A stretch of DNA of 64,000 bases from Ignatzschineria rhizosphaerae (lineage in GTDB: Bacteria > Pseudomonadota > Gammaproteobacteria > Cardiobacteriales > Wohlfahrtiimonadaceae), in contig NZ_CP093379.1 of the NCBI RefSeq assembly GCF_022655595.1, positions 1,732,501 to 1,796,500 on the forward strand. Direction: 5' to 3'. Positions 28,104-37,904 of the stretch are shown here, in pieces (position 1 is the stretch's first letter; the number at the start of each line of letters is the position of its first letter). The translations under genes and the position numbers were made by a program. Under the pieces are notes generated by a model that saw only the letters and a list, made by a program, of their open reading frames with translations, had not been told where the DNA came from and did no database searches.

Positions 28104-28850
28104 TTAATAAACAAAACCTCGGTGAATCGCCACGATCCCCCCCGTTAAGTTTTTATAATCCACCTCATCAAATCCAGCTTCTAACATCATGTCACGAAGC
28201 TCTTCTTGAGGAGGATGCATGCGAATAGATTCAGAGAGGTAACGATAACTATCTCCATCTTTAGCGATTAATTCGCCCATTCTTGGAATCACTTGGAATG
28301 AGTAAAAATCATAAAGCGTCCCAAGCCCCGGAACCACTGGCTTAGAGAATTCTAAAACAAGTAGTCGGCCACCTGGTTTTAAGACTCGCTTCATCTCTTT
28401 CAATGCTTTAAGCTTATCGGTTACGTTGCGTAAACCAAAACCAATCGTCACTAAATCAAATGTCGCATCTTCAAAAGGAATATGCTCAGCATTAATCTGC
28501 TTAAATTCTACATTCCCAACAATGCCTTCATTAATTAGACGTTTACGCCCCTCTTCTAACATCGACTCATTAATATCAGAAAGAACGACTAATCCTTCAG
28601 CGCCCACACGTTTACTCAAACGCTTTGTTAAATCCCCTGTACCGCCGGCAAGATCAAGAACTTTTTGTCCCCGTCTTGCGCCCGATAAGGTCATTGCCGT
28701 ATTTTTCCATAGACGATGAATCCCAAAGCTCATCACATCATTCATGACATCATAACGGCTTGCTACTGAGTGAAAAACTTCCGCAACACGCGCTTCTTTA
28801 TCATCACGATCAACAGTTTGGTAACCAAAATGGGTTTTTTCTTCAGACAT
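28104..28850 (-). CDS. ubiE: Ubiquinone/menaquinone C-methyltransferase UbiE
   Basis: A SAM-dependent methyltransferase acting on the quinone ring. 248 residues from the ATG at 28850, which has AAGGA upstream and aligns '[24 protein letters not shown]' with the E. coli start; earlier in-frame codons give a non-conserved extension. Motifs: '[17 protein letters not shown]', the SAM loop '[16 protein letters not shown]', and '[25 protein letters not shown]'. It is followed by ubiB, which supports the assignment. Confidence 0.97.
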   Translation of the reverse strand: MSEEKTHFGYQTVDRDDKEARVAEVFHSVASRYDVMNDVMSFGIHRLWKNTAMTLSGARRGQKVLDLAGGTGDLTKRLSKRVGAEGLVVLSDINESMLEEGRKRLINEGIVGNVEFKQINAEHIPFEDATFDLVTIGFGLRNVTDKLKALKEMKRVLKPGGRLLVLEFSKPVVPGLGTLYDFYSFQVIPRMGELIAKDGDSYRYLSESIRMHPPQEELRDMMLEAGFDEVDYKNLTGGIVAIHRGFVY

Positions 28851-28966
28851 ATCTCTTATCCTTATGTAATCATCATGGAATGATAACAAAATCCGCCTTT
28901 CAATGTCTGATTAAAGGCAGACTTTTATCCCATTCCCTGCAACTTAAAAATTTACTTTAAACTTGA

Positions 28967-29791
28967 TCATTGACGTCCAAAAATCTCTAAAACGCCATCT
29001 ATAGCTGGTTTTTTCCCAAACCAAAACTCAAATGCATAAACGCCTTGCTCAATGAGCATTCCTAGACCATCAAAAACTTCCCCACCCCCATTTTCTTGAA
29101 AATAGTGCATAAATGAGGTCGGCTCACTGCCGTAGACAAGATCATAACCGACACTTTCACGACTGATAACACCTTTAGGTAATACTGGAAAAGTCGCTTG
29201 TAACGAGGCACTTGTCGCATTAATAATAAGATCGAAAGATCCTTTCAATTCATCCCAAGCCATTGCCTTAATCGCACCAAATACTGAAAACTCATTGGCT
29301 AATCCTTCTGCTCTTGAAAGCGTTCGATTGGTAATCACAACCTCAGTGGGCTGACAATCTAATAAAGGCTTTAAAATTCCACGAACAGCGCCACCAGCGC
29401 CTAAAATGAGTACACGTTTCCCATAAAGGTCATACCCTTTTACTTGAGTGATATCCCGAAGTAAACCGATCCCATCGGTATTGTGACCAAATATTTTGCC
29501 ATCTTTTGAGACTCTGATTGTATTGACTGCCTTTGCAAGGGATGCTTCCTCGGTAAGTTCATCACAAAGCCTCATCACATCTTCTTTAAAGGGAATTGTA
29601 ATATTAGCGCCTATAATCCCTTTTTGAGTCCACTCATAAAGAGATCCGGAAAAATCATCTAATGGGGCTAAGACTTTTAAATACTCAAGCTCAATACCAC
29701 TATTTTTTGCAAACTGCATCTGCATCTCTGGCGATTTTGATTGCGCCACAGGATTACCAAAAATTACACAGATATTTTTCTTCAATGTCAT
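28967..29791 (-). CDS. aroE: Shikimate dehydrogenase (NADP+)
   Basis: Reduces 3-dehydroshikimate in aromatic amino-acid synthesis. 274 residues. Substrate site 'FGNPVAQSKSPEMQMQFA' and 'GIIGANITIPFKED' with the catalytic Lys, then 'NTDGIGLLRDI' with the catalytic Asp; the NADP site is 'VLILGAGGAVRGIL' (about 128-141) with 'ITNRTLSRAEGLA'. It begins 2 bases after the mutL stop, so it is probably coupled to mutL. Confidence 0.96.
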   Translation of the reverse strand: MTLKKNICVIFGNPVAQSKSPEMQMQFAKNSGIELEYLKVLAPLDDFSGSLYEWTQKGIIGANITIPFKEDVMRLCDELTEEASLAKAVNTIRVSKDGKIFGHNTDGIGLLRDITQVKGYDLYGKRVLILGAGGAVRGILKPLLDCQPTEVVITNRTLSRAEGLANEFSVFGAIKAMAWDELKGSFDLIINATSASLQATFPVLPKGVISRESVGYDLVYGSEPTSFMHYFQENGGGEVFDGLGMLIEQGVYAFEFWFGKKPAIDGVLEIFGRQ

Positions 29792-29793
29792 CT

Positions 29794-31710
29794 CTATTCT
29801 CCACGATAAAAGAGCTTATCTAAATCGGTTAAGGCTAATGATCGCCATGTAGGCCGTCCATGGTTACATTGCCCTGAGCGCTCTGTGCGCTCCATATCCC
29901 TTAAGAGTGCATTCATTTCTGGCAGCGTTAACCGACGATGGTGACGAATAGCGCTATGGCACGCCATTGTCGATAAAATATCATTCATGTGCTCTGTAAT
30001 TTTCGAACTAGAACCATAACGATCAAAATCTTTTAAGACTTCCAAAACTAACTTATCAATATTGGCGCGAATCAAACTTGCCGGCACTTCCCGTATCACA
30101 ATACTGGTGTGACTTAATACCTCAATCACTAATCCTAAAGATTGCAGCTCACTTTGAAACTCCTCAACTAATGCAATCTCCTTAGATGAAACATCCATTG
30201 ATTTAGGAATTAATAGCGCCTGACGAATGATTCCCTCTTGTGAACCTACTGCATTTTTAAAACGCTCATAAATAATTCGTTCGTGTGCGGCATGCATATC
30301 CACCATCACTAAACCATCACGATTTTCTGCCAAGATATATGCTTCATGTAATTGCCCTAAAGCATATCCTAACGGCGCTTCATCCGGGTTAAACTGATCA
30401 TCGTGATTAAGCGAGTGATCTCTTATTTCACTCGTCACTTTATCTGCCGTGGCTAATGACGGACTCTCCTTCTCAAATAGAGAACCTCGATCACTTCCCG
30501 CACCAATAGCTTCATAAAGATTGACAGGTTTATATGGGCGATGGGGAATCTGCCCACCAAAGCTAAACCCTCCTTGCCTTGCAATTGAGACAGGTTCACT
30601 ATTAGTCACGGCTTCTAAAGTCTCATTGCCATCTAATGAAGCAACTACCGGCATTTTTTCATGCCCAGCCATCACTTCTGGTTGTGAAATCACATGATTT
30701 AAGGTGCTAAATAAAAAATTATGCACCATTCGGGACTCTCTAAAACGGACCTCATGCTTTTGAGGGTGCGCATTGACATCAACCGCTGCTGCATCTAGGG
30801 TTAAATAGATCACAAAGGCAGGATGCTTATCGCTATACATCACATCACGATAAGCTTGACGAATTGCGTGCGCCACTAAACGATCTTTGACCATTCGCCC
30901 ATTAACATAGACATATTGCCAATCATTGTTATTACGAAAAAATGTTGGTTTTGCCACCCAACCTTCTAAAGTTAATGTTCTCGTTGTATCGTAATCATCA
31001 ACAGGAACCTCTTTTGTGTGCGTAAAGTGAAAACTCTCTGTTAAAAATTCAGTGCTAAAGACCGAGCCGATACGCATCTGCTTCTCATCCATCGCCATCG
31101 CAATGGGCGCTGAAAAAACCTCGCGACCATTATGGATTAAGGTAAAACCAATATCATAACGAATAAGTGCTAAGCGCTTTACTAATGTCTCAATATGGCT
31201 AAATTCTGTGCGCTCTGTACGCAAAAATTTACGTCTTGCTGGCACATTAAAAAAGAGATCTAAAACTTCAATACGCGTTCCTTCAGGTAAAGAAGCTGGC
31301 ATAGGTTCATTAATCTCATCAAATCCCTTTCCTTGAACTTTGTAAGCATATTCTGCGCCCTTAGCTCGGGAAGTTAGGGTTAATCTAGAAACAGCGGCAA
31401 TACTTGGTAGCGCTTCCCCCCTAAAGCCTAGCGTTGAGACTTCTACAAGATCATCAGCACTCTTAATTTTACTTGTTGAATGGCTTGAAAGTGCAAGATT
31501 AAGATCATCTTTCTCAATCCCATGGCCATTATCTTGAATGATAATATGATCCATGCCACCGCTTTTAATATCAATAATGATATTTGTAGATCCCGCATCA
31601 ATACTATTTTCCACTAACTCTTTGACAATTGATGCAGGGCGCTCAACCACTTCACCTGCCGCAATTTGGTTAATGACATGGGGATCTAATTTTGCGATAC
31701 GACGACTCAT
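29794..31710 (-). CDS. mutL: DNA mismatch repair protein MutL
   Basis: An ATP-driven matchmaker between MutS and downstream repair factors. 638 residues. The N-terminal GHKL ATPase has 'VKELVENSIDAGST', 'IQDNGHGIE' and 'GFRGEALPSIAAVS' (all within the first 100 residues). The linker (about 340-440) is poorly conserved. The C-terminal dimer domain has 'LGQLHEAYILAEN' and 'MVDMHAAHERI'. I do not see the DQHAxxERIxYE endonuclease motif of MutL from bacteria without MutH; the sequence here is 'MHAAHERIIYE'. AGGAG lies before the ATG. Confidence 0.97.
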   Translation of the reverse strand: MSRRIAKLDPHVINQIAAGEVVERPASIVKELVENSIDAGSTNIIIDIKSGGMDHIIIQDNGHGIEKDDLNLALSSHSTSKIKSADDLVEVSTLGFRGEALPSIAAVSRLTLTSRAKGAEYAYKVQGKGFDEINEPMPASLPEGTRIEVLDLFFNVPARRKFLRTERTEFSHIETLVKRLALIRYDIGFTLIHNGREVFSAPIAMAMDEKQMRIGSVFSTEFLTESFHFTHTKEVPVDDYDTTRTLTLEGWVAKPTFFRNNNDWQYVYVNGRMVKDRLVAHAIRQAYRDVMYSDKHPAFVIYLTLDAAAVDVNAHPQKHEVRFRESRMVHNFLFSTLNHVISQPEVMAGHEKMPVVASLDGNETLEAVTNSEPVSIARQGGFSFGGQIPHRPYKPVNLYEAIGAGSDRGSLFEKESPSLATADKVTSEIRDHSLNHDDQFNPDEAPLGYALGQLHEAYILAENRDGLVMVDMHAAHERIIYERFKNAVGSQEGIIRQALLIPKSMDVSSKEIALVEEFQSELQSLGLVIEVLSHTSIVIREVPASLIRANIDKLVLEVLKDFDRYGSSSKITEHMNDILSTMACHSAIRHHRRLTLPEMNALLRDMERTERSGQCNHGRPTWRSLALTDLDKLFYRGE

Positions 31711-31741
31711 ATCATCTCCTCTTTTTTAGCCCAGATATAAG

Positions 31742-31770
31742 AAACGCCCGAGAATCTTCCCGAGCGTTAG
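31742..31770 (-). terminator. Rho-independent terminator of bamC
   Basis: On the reverse strand AACGCTCGGG pairs with CTCGGGCGTT (two G-T pairs) around a short loop. The following T tract is weak. It lies between bamC and mutL. Confidence 0.65.
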
Positions 31771-31793
31771 CTATTTTATCAAATTTTATGGAA

Positions 31794-32825
31794 CTATTTT
31801 AACTGTGTTGCCATACGATCCATCATCTCTTCGAGGTAATTCAATGTTAACACCGGAAGAACATCAACTTGCGTTTCATTCTCTCCGATTGAGTTCACAC
31901 GAATATAATAAACCTCTCCCTCACGATCATATTTTGTAAAGAACCAGAAACGGCGTTTCTTCACGGTTCTTCCCACACGAATCGTATTGATATCACTATA
32001 TTGCTCCAGCACATTATACTCAGCGCCATCGTCTAAAATATTACCTAATTGCTTCCAAACCTCATCCTGAGATCTGTTTGTAATGGTCATACGGGTTCCT
32101 TCCCGATCAGTCACGGGAAGCCCCGACTTTCCCAAGGCACCCTGGCCATCACCTCCTAACCTTGCAGCTAGGCGAGCAATAAATTCAGCTTCCAGTTCCG
32201 GATCACTCGGTGCATTTACCCAGCGATGGAATTGATCATCATTACCCGTTGCTTCGTCTTTCATTGCATAATGCGTTACAAATACCAATACGCGATCATC
32301 ACCACTACGCTCTAAACGAACTTTGAACTTATCTCTTGATGAGGAGCCAAATAAATTGCCTGCAACACGTTTAATAAGCCCACGGATAAATCCATCGGGA
32401 ATATCTGCTTGATTTTCAGCCCACTTCGTCTCAATTAAACCCGCTTCAGGACTTGAAGTATCTATTTCAAGACCTAACTGACGTAATAACTGATTGACTT
32501 GTAGCCAAACAAAATCTGTTGAATGTCCGGTATTAATCCAGCGTCGGCCATTTTCAGACTCGATAATCGTAATACCTTCTGATGTATTCATCGGTAGCAC
32601 TTTTTGTGCAACCTGTTTTTGATGCTGACGATATTCTCTTAATGTCGTCGTTGCCTGTACATCAGTCTCAGTCTTTTTCACTAAGCTAGGCGGATACTCA
32701 AGCGGATTCACTTGCGATGATTTTAAATAACGCAAGCTATCTCTCGATTGCACATTTTGAGTAGAGCAACCGCTAATTATTAAGCCAGATAGCAATACCG
32801 CAAACGCTATTTTTTTTGTATACAT
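31794..32825 (-). CDS. bamC: Outer-membrane assembly lipoprotein BamC
   Basis: A lipoprotein of the Bam complex that inserts β-barrel proteins. 343 residues, E. coli length. It has a lipoprotein signal with lipobox 'LIISGC' (Cys20), then an unstructured stretch with 'LRYLKSSQVNPLEYPPSL' (the region that wraps BamD), and two helix-grip domains (about 100-215 and 235-340). The last domain shows 'REGEVYYIRVNS'. AAAGG lies 8 bases before the ATG. It follows dapA as in E. coli (dapA-bamC), 140 bases apart. Confidence 0.92.
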   Translation of the reverse strand: MYTKKIAFAVLLSGLIISGCSTQNVQSRDSLRYLKSSQVNPLEYPPSLVKKTETDVQATTTLREYRQHQKQVAQKVLPMNTSEGITIIESENGRRWINTGHSTDFVWLQVNQLLRQLGLEIDTSSPEAGLIETKWAENQADIPDGFIRGLIKRVAGNLFGSSSRDKFKVRLERSGDDRVLVFVTHYAMKDEATGNDDQFHRWVNAPSDPELEAEFIARLAARLGGDGQGALGKSGLPVTDREGTRMTITNRSQDEVWKQLGNILDDGAEYNVLEQYSDINTIRVGRTVKKRRFWFFTKYDREGEVYYIRVNSIGENETQVDVLPVLTLNYLEEMMDRMATQLK

Positions 32826-32965
32826 GGACTAACCTTTACTGAATAAAATTCTTGTCATTGTACGAGCGATTCAAGCAATCACCAAATTCTTTCAACGTGA
32901 ATTATAACTGAAAAATCATTTAATTGCTTTTTTTCTACTCGTTTTTACTTTGCAGAAATAATTAT

Positions 32966-33838
32966 TTAAAGCAGGCCCGCGTTCTTCATAGCTTCACGAA
33001 CGGTTAAATGATACTGCTTATCGAGTGGAACCAAAGGTAAACGAATCCCTGCATGAATTTTTTTCAATTCCTGCAATACCCATTTTACAGGGATAGGATT
33101 TGCCTCTAAGAATAAAACATGGTGAAGTTCTTTAATCTTTTCATTAATTTCATAAGCACGTGCTTCATCACCATTAAGAGCTGCTTGAATCATCTCATGC
33201 ATCTGAAGTGGCACAATATTAGCAGTTACCGAAATAACCCCTTTTGCTCCTGCAAGCACACATTTTGCAGCGATCCCATCTTCTCCGGTGAGAACATCTA
33301 TTTTATCGCCAACTCTGCGTACTAATTGCTCTACACGTTCAAAGGTACTCGCTTCTTTAATCGCAACAATATTTTTAAAATCAGCCAATCTCTCAACCGT
33401 ATCTGGCAAGATATCGGATGCCGTTCTTCCTGGTACATTGTAGAGAATTTGGGGAATATCAACCGTTTCAGCAATTAATTTAAAATGCTGATAAAGACCT
33501 TCTTGCGGGGGTTTATTATAATAAGGTGCAACCAATAGGCAAGCATCGGCCCCATCTTCAGCAGCCCAATGCGTTAATCTTACAGCTTCTTCTGTAGAAT
33601 TACCGCCAGTTCCTGCAATCACAGGAACACGACCACCGACGTATTGCACGACCTTCTTCACAACCTCACGATGCTCGTCAAAATTCACAGTAGCAGACTC
33701 ACCAGTTGTACCCATCGCAACGATGGCATCTGTCTTATTTTCAATATGAAATTCTACTAACTTTTCAAACGTATCAAAATCAATACGTCCATCGGGAAAC
33801 ATCGGGGTTACGATCGCTACAATACTACCACCAAACAT
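32966..33838 (-). CDS. dapA: 4-hydroxy-tetrahydrodipicolinate synthase
   Basis: First committed step of lysine and diaminopimelate synthesis, condensing pyruvate with aspartate semialdehyde. 290 residues, a TIM barrel. 'VAMGTTGESATV' near residue 45 binds the pyruvate, 'LYNVPGRTASDI' holds the catalytic Tyr and 'IVAIKEAST' the Schiff-base Lys. AAGGAGAG lies before the ATG. It is followed by bamC. Confidence 0.98.
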   Translation of the reverse strand: MFGGSIVAIVTPMFPDGRIDFDTFEKLVEFHIENKTDAIVAMGTTGESATVNFDEHREVVKKVVQYVGGRVPVIAGTGGNSTEEAVRLTHWAAEDGADACLLVAPYYNKPPQEGLYQHFKLIAETVDIPQILYNVPGRTASDILPDTVERLADFKNIVAIKEASTFERVEQLVRRVGDKIDVLTGEDGIAAKCVLAGAKGVISVTANIVPLQMHEMIQAALNGDEARAYEINEKIKELHHVLFLEANPIPVKWVLQELKKIHAGIRLPLVPLDKQYHLTVREAMKNAGLL

Positions 33839-33890
33839 AAATCTCTCCTTATGTAATTCTTTAATGTAGTGTCCTTAAGAACATTCCATC

Positions 33891-34655
33891 TTATTTCAGT
33901 ATCACAGATACTGGAGCATGATCTGAGGGACGCTCCATTACCCTATAATTTAAATGAACAGCAGATGATAGAAAACGGCGGCTCAATACTCTTGATAATA
34001 ATAGATGATCAATGCGAATACCACTGTTTTTCTCAAATCCGCCTTGACGGTAATCCCACCAAGTAAACAATCCTTTAGGTTGCGCTTCTATTCTAAGCCC
34101 GTCTAATAGCCCTAATGCTAAAAGTTCTAAAAAGGCTTCTCGCTCCTTATCAGTGCAAAGAATCTTGCCCTGCCAAGTTTCTGGGTGATGGACATCATCA
34201 TCTGTAGGAGCAATATTGTAATCGCCGATCACAATGACCTGCGAATAATTTTTCAACACTTCTTCAATATACTTTGTAAAAGCAGCTAGCCAATTTAATT
34301 TATATTGATATTTATCAGATTCAGGACTCTGCCCATTAGGAACATAAGCATTAATTACACGGACACCTTCAATTGTTCCGGCAATTACCCTCTTCTCTTC
34401 ACATTTATATCCTGGAATATCAAAAACAACATCCTCAATCTCTGTTTTTGATAAAAGCGCTACGCCATTATAAGTTGGTTGCCCATTAATTTCGCAGTGA
34501 TAACCTAACTCTTCAATCTCTTTTAAAGGAAATTTATCATTACTACACTTTAGCTCTTGTAGCCCTATGACAGATGGCACCTCTTCCTTTAAAAATTCTG
34601 CAAGATGTGACAATCGTACATTAATAGAATTTACATTCCAAGTTGTTATTTTCAT
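33891..34655 (-). CDS. xthA: Exodeoxyribonuclease III
   Basis: An AP endonuclease and 3'-repair exonuclease of base excision repair. 254 residues. Endonuclease/exonuclease/phosphatase fold motifs: 'TTWNVNSINVR' at the start, 'IGLQELKC' with the metal-binding Glu, 'VINAYVPNGQ', 'IVIGDYNIAPTDDDV', and the end 'RIDHLLLS…ERPSDHAPVSVIL' with the catalytic Asp-His. The ribosome site is weak. It lies 52 bases before dapA in the same direction. Confidence 0.95.
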   Translation of the reverse strand: MKITTWNVNSINVRLSHLAEFLKEEVPSVIGLQELKCSNDKFPLKEIEELGYHCEINGQPTYNGVALLSKTEIEDVVFDIPGYKCEEKRVIAGTIEGVRVINAYVPNGQSPESDKYQYKLNWLAAFTKYIEEVLKNYSQVIVIGDYNIAPTDDDVHHPETWQGKILCTDKEREAFLELLALGLLDGLRIEAQPKGLFTWWDYRQGGFEKNSGIRIDHLLLSRVLSRRFLSSAVHLNYRVMERPSDHAPVSVILK

Positions 34656-34849
34656 TATATTATCTAACTATTCCACTAAAATTTCTTATGACCAATTCCC
34701 TATTCTACGTAACTCTTAGCTAAATCAAAAGCTCCTCTGCTAATTCACCTATTCCCATAATTAAAAGATCGATACCATTTATTAGGCTATGTTCTTAAAA
34801 ATTAGTGTAGAATATCCGATTTACGATACGAAAATTTTAAGGAGTGAGC

Positions 34850-36262
34850 ATGCCTGCTGATAGTATTCGTTCCATCTTAAATCTCATTGAAGAAAATGGA
34901 ATTTTATTTATCGATCTTCGTCTTACAGACATGATCGGACAAGAACACCACTTTACTATCCCAGCACGACAGGCAAACGAGCAACTTTTCACTCAAGGAA
35001 AATTTTTCGATGGATCTAGCTTTAAAGGTTGGAAACAGACTGAATGTTCTGACATGGTATTAATTCCTAATCCAGAAAGTGCGTTTATTGATCCGCTAGC
35101 TAAATATCCAACATTAGTTTTAGTATGTGATGTTGTTGAGCCTGACACTATGGATTACTACGTCCGTGATCCGCGCGCATTGGCAAAAAGAGCAGAAGAA
35201 TATCTCAAACAGAGTCAAATTGCAGATCACGCATTTTTTGGTCCTGAAAATGAGTTCTTTATCTTTGATAAAGTCCGCTATAGTAATGATCCATATCATA
35301 TGGGTTACGAATTAAACTCTAGCACTTGCTATTGGGACTCTCAAAACCCAGAGAGTTACTCTGGTCATTTTGCAGAAAAACAAGAGGGTTATTCTCCCCT
35401 TCAACCTGTTGATAAACTTCACGATATCCGCAATGAAATTGTATTAAATGTAGAGAAAACGGGACTTGATGTTGAAATTCATCACCGAGAAGTTGCCTCT
35501 GCTGGACAATGCGAAATCGGCGTTAAATTTAATACCTTATTAAAGAAATCTGATGAAGTGCAACGCTTAAAGTACCTCATCAAAAATACGGTCGATCAAC
35601 TCGGGAAAAGCGCAACTTTTCTCCCAAAACCTTATTTTGGAGAAAGTGGATCAGGGATGCACGTTCATATCTCTCTCTTTAAAGATGGTAAAAACATCTT
35701 TTGTGGAGAAGAATATAGCAACCTTTCTGAAACAGCGCTTTACTTCATTGGCGGAATTATTAAGCACGCTAGAGCATTAAATGCCTTTACAAACGCATCG
35801 ACAAATAGCTATAAACGTTTAATTCCTCACTACGAAGCGCCTGTTCTTTTAGCCTATTCAGCTAAAAATAGAACAGCATCTATTCGAATTCCTTATATTG
35901 TCAACGAAAATGCCCGCAGAATTGAGATTCGATTCCCAGATGCAACCGCAAATCCTTATTTTGCTTTTTCAGCATTGTTAATGGCGGGACTTGATGGGAT
36001 TGAAAATAAGATCCACCCAGGACCTGCTTTTGATGAAAATCTATATGAACTCTCTAACGATCTTTTAAAATCTATTCCAAAAGTTTGTAGAACGTTAGAT
36101 GAAGCATTAGAAGCTTTAGATAAAGACCGTGCGTTTCTCTTAAAAGGTGGCGTATTTAACGATAGCGTCATTGATGCTTATATCAAATTAAAGCAAAATG
36201 AGATCAATCAAGTTGCGGAAACACCACACCCTATGGAATATAAACTTTACTATTCTATATAA
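34850..36262 (+). CDS. glnA: Glutamine synthetase, type I
   Basis: Assimilates ammonia onto glutamate. 470 residues from the ATG at 34850; the GTG at 34844 overlaps the AAGGAG ribosome site, so the ATG is preferred. Motifs: 'FDGSSFKGWKQTECSDMVLIP', 'FFGPENEFFIFD', 'GSGMHVHISLFKDGKNIF', 'NAFTNASTNSYKRLIPHYEAP' and 'RIEIRFPDATANPYFAFSA'. Tyr399 in 'ENLYELS' sits at the adenylylation site, so activity is probably controlled by GlnE. I see no glnL/glnG behind it and no clear sigma-54 promoter in the leader. Confidence 0.98.
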   Translation: MPADSIRSILNLIEENGILFIDLRLTDMIGQEHHFTIPARQANEQLFTQGKFFDGSSFKGWKQTECSDMVLIPNPESAFIDPLAKYPTLVLVCDVVEPDTMDYYVRDPRALAKRAEEYLKQSQIADHAFFGPENEFFIFDKVRYSNDPYHMGYELNSSTCYWDSQNPESYSGHFAEKQEGYSPLQPVDKLHDIRNEIVLNVEKTGLDVEIHHREVASAGQCEIGVKFNTLLKKSDEVQRLKYLIKNTVDQLGKSATFLPKPYFGESGSGMHVHISLFKDGKNIFCGEEYSNLSETALYFIGGIIKHARALNAFTNASTNSYKRLIPHYEAPVLLAYSAKNRTASIRIPYIVNENARRIEIRFPDATANPYFAFSALLMAGLDGIENKIHPGPAFDENLYELSNDLLKSIPKVCRTLDEALEALDKDRAFLLKGGVFNDSVIDAYIKLKQNEINQVAETPHPMEYKLYYSI

Positions 36263-36310
36263 AAACCGGCATTTTATATCTATATAGAAATTAAAATATT
36301 ATCGCCTAAA

Positions 36311-36346
36311 ACAAAAACCCCAAAGTTAACTCTTGGGGTTTTTAAA
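36311..36346. terminator. Two-way terminator between glnA and csrA
   Basis: AAAACCCCAA (about 36313-36322) pairs with TTGGGGTTTT (about 36332-36341) over a 9-base loop, with A and T runs on either side. The two genes converge on it. Confidence 0.85.
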
Positions 36347-36348
36347 TA

Positions 36349-36528
36349 TTAGGCTTTATTATCTTCTTTTTTGACAATATTTTGATAAACCTCTTCTCTA
36401 AAGACGGCAACATCACTAGGAGCATCAATACCAACCCTCACCTGATTACCTTTAAATTCCAATATTGTAATAGTAATATTATCATTAATAATAAGCCTTT
36501 CTCCAGGCTTTCTGGTTAATATTAACAA
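36349..36528 (-). CDS. csrA: Carbon storage regulator CsrA (TTG start)
   Basis: A 59-residue frame that begins [20 protein letters not shown] if TTG is read literally, ending [18 protein letters not shown]. It matches CsrA throughout: 'ILTRKPGE', '[25 protein letters not shown]', including the conserved Arg of the RNA-binding face. The start is a TTG with a very strong AGGGGAG six bases upstream; no ATG fits. CsrA is a dimeric translational repressor binding GGA sites in leaders. A rare start codon would limit its level. It stands alone between trmD and glnA. Confidence 0.93.
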   Translation of the reverse strand: MLILTRKPGERLIINDNITITILEFKGNQVRVGIDAPSDVAVFREEVYQNIVKKEDNKA

Positions 36529-36707
36529 GTCCGACTCCCCTTATCCTTTTATAAAATACAATAACATTCTGATATAACACGAGAACAGAATACGATCATA
36601 ATCTCAAGCAATCAAACAGTCAACACAATCATTAATAGTAAATAAAAAATAAACACCTTTTTTGAGCTGTATTAATTATTTAATATTAATAGATATATTA
36701 AATTAAC

Positions 36708-37394
36708 CTACGATCTCTTTTTTCTCAATATCGTTTTTTGATGCGCCTGCTCTTGACGCCACATAGCAATTTTTTGATGGTCGCCCGAAAATAACACCTC
36801 CGGCACTTTTAATCCATTAATCTCTCTAGGTCTAGTATAATGTGGGTGATCAAGCAGGTCTCCCTCACTAAATGAATCATTAAGATGAGAAGCCTCATTA
36901 GACATCGCATCAGGAATTAACCGAACAATCGCATCAATCACAACAGCGGCTGCCAATTCACCGCCTGATAACACATAATCCCCAATCGATAACTCTAAAT
37001 CGATCTCATGATCAATAATACGCTGATCAACCCCTTCATAACGACCACAAAGAATTACCAAATGAGTCTCTTCCACTAAACTTCGAGCCATAGACTGCCG
37101 AAACAGCCCACCTTGAGGCGACATATAGATTCTATAACCACGACTTCCCCGAAACGCTTCAATCGCATCAAAGGCTTTTTTGAGCGGTTCATACATCATC
37201 ACCATACCAGGACCACCACCAAACGGGCGAGCATCAACCGTATGATGATTATCTAACGAATAATCTCGAGGGTTCCAAAAGCGCAACTCAAATAATGATC
37301 GATCATGCGCCCTGCTAACTACCCCATCTTCAATTATGGGTAAGATAATTTCCGGAATCAAGGCAATGACATCAATAACGATCTTACTCTTCAT
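36708..37394 (-). CDS. trmD: tRNA (guanine-37-N1)-methyltransferase
   Basis: Makes m1G37 in tRNAs reading CNN codons and prevents frameshifts. 228 residues from the ATG at 37394, which overlaps the last codons of rimM; a TTG three codons earlier is less likely. SPOUT-fold marks: 'VDARPFGGGPGMVMMYEPLKKA', 'LCGRYEGVDQRIIDHEIDLELSIGDYVLSGGELAAAVVIDAIVRLIP', the knot region. The tail 'PHYTRPREINGLKVPEVLFSGDH' is typical. The ribosome site is poor, consistent with translational coupling to rimM. No rplS follows. Confidence 0.97.
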   Translation of the reverse strand: MKSKIVIDVIALIPEIILPIIEDGVVSRAHDRSLFELRFWNPRDYSLDNHHTVDARPFGGGPGMVMMYEPLKKAFDAIEAFRGSRGYRIYMSPQGGLFRQSMARSLVEETHLVILCGRYEGVDQRIIDHEIDLELSIGDYVLSGGELAAAVVIDAIVRLIPDAMSNEASHLNDSFSEGDLLDHPHYTRPREINGLKVPEVLFSGDHQKIAMWRQEQAHQKTILRKKRS

Positions 37395-37887
37395 CCCAAT
37401 CAACCTGTATATAACCCTCTTCTAAGTTAATTTCCATAATGATGTATTCCAATGAATATGGAATTAAGATCTCTTCTTTACCCTTTTTAACCGCCATCAC
37501 ATCATTAGCGCCCGTTTCAAAGATATCATCAATAACTCCTAACTCAACGCCATCATGGTTAATCACTTTAAGCCCGTAAAGATCAACCCAATACACCTCA
37601 TCTTCTGAGGGCTCTGGCATATCTTCGCGTTCAATAAAGAGCTCTGTACCTAAAAGAGGCTCTACCGCATCTCGAGAATCATAACCTTTAAATTTCAAAA
37701 GAATATGCTTACTATGTTTTTGACCCGCTTCTACTTCCAATTCTTGCCAAGCGCCATTTTTTTGAATAAAAAAACGCGAGTACTGCAAAATTCCCTCTCG
37801 AGGTCTTGTCTCTGAAAAAACCTTAATTAACCCCTTTACACCATGAAATCCATTTACTTTACCAATAATGATCTTATCATCGCTCAT
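37384..37887 (-). CDS. rimM: 16S rRNA processing protein RimM
   Basis: A late 30S assembly factor that binds S19. 167 residues from the ATG at 37887, which has AAGGAG 7 bases upstream; an upstream in-frame ATG at 37917 lies inside the hairpin region. The N-terminal RimM domain ('IIGKVNGFHGVKGLIKVFSETRP') is followed by a PRC-barrel-like C-domain ('EDEVYWVDLYGLKVINHDG' to 'LIPYSLEYIIMEINLEEGYIQVDW'). It overlaps trmD by 11 bases. Confidence 0.95.
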   Translation of the reverse strand: MSDDKIIIGKVNGFHGVKGLIKVFSETRPREGILQYSRFFIQKNGAWQELEVEAGQKHSKHILLKFKGYDSRDAVEPLLGTELFIEREDMPEPSEDEVYWVDLYGLKVINHDGVELGVIDDIFETGANDVMAVKKGKEEILIPYSLEYIIMEINLEEGYIQVDWDEE

Positions 37888-37904
37888 TACGCAACTCCTT
37901 CTCA

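Noticed and set aside
34656-34843. Sigma-54 (NtrC) promoter for glnA
   Set aside because: No TGGCAC-N5-TTGC-like pair is visible in the leader. A TAGAAT at about 34808 could be a -10 box, but without a good -35.
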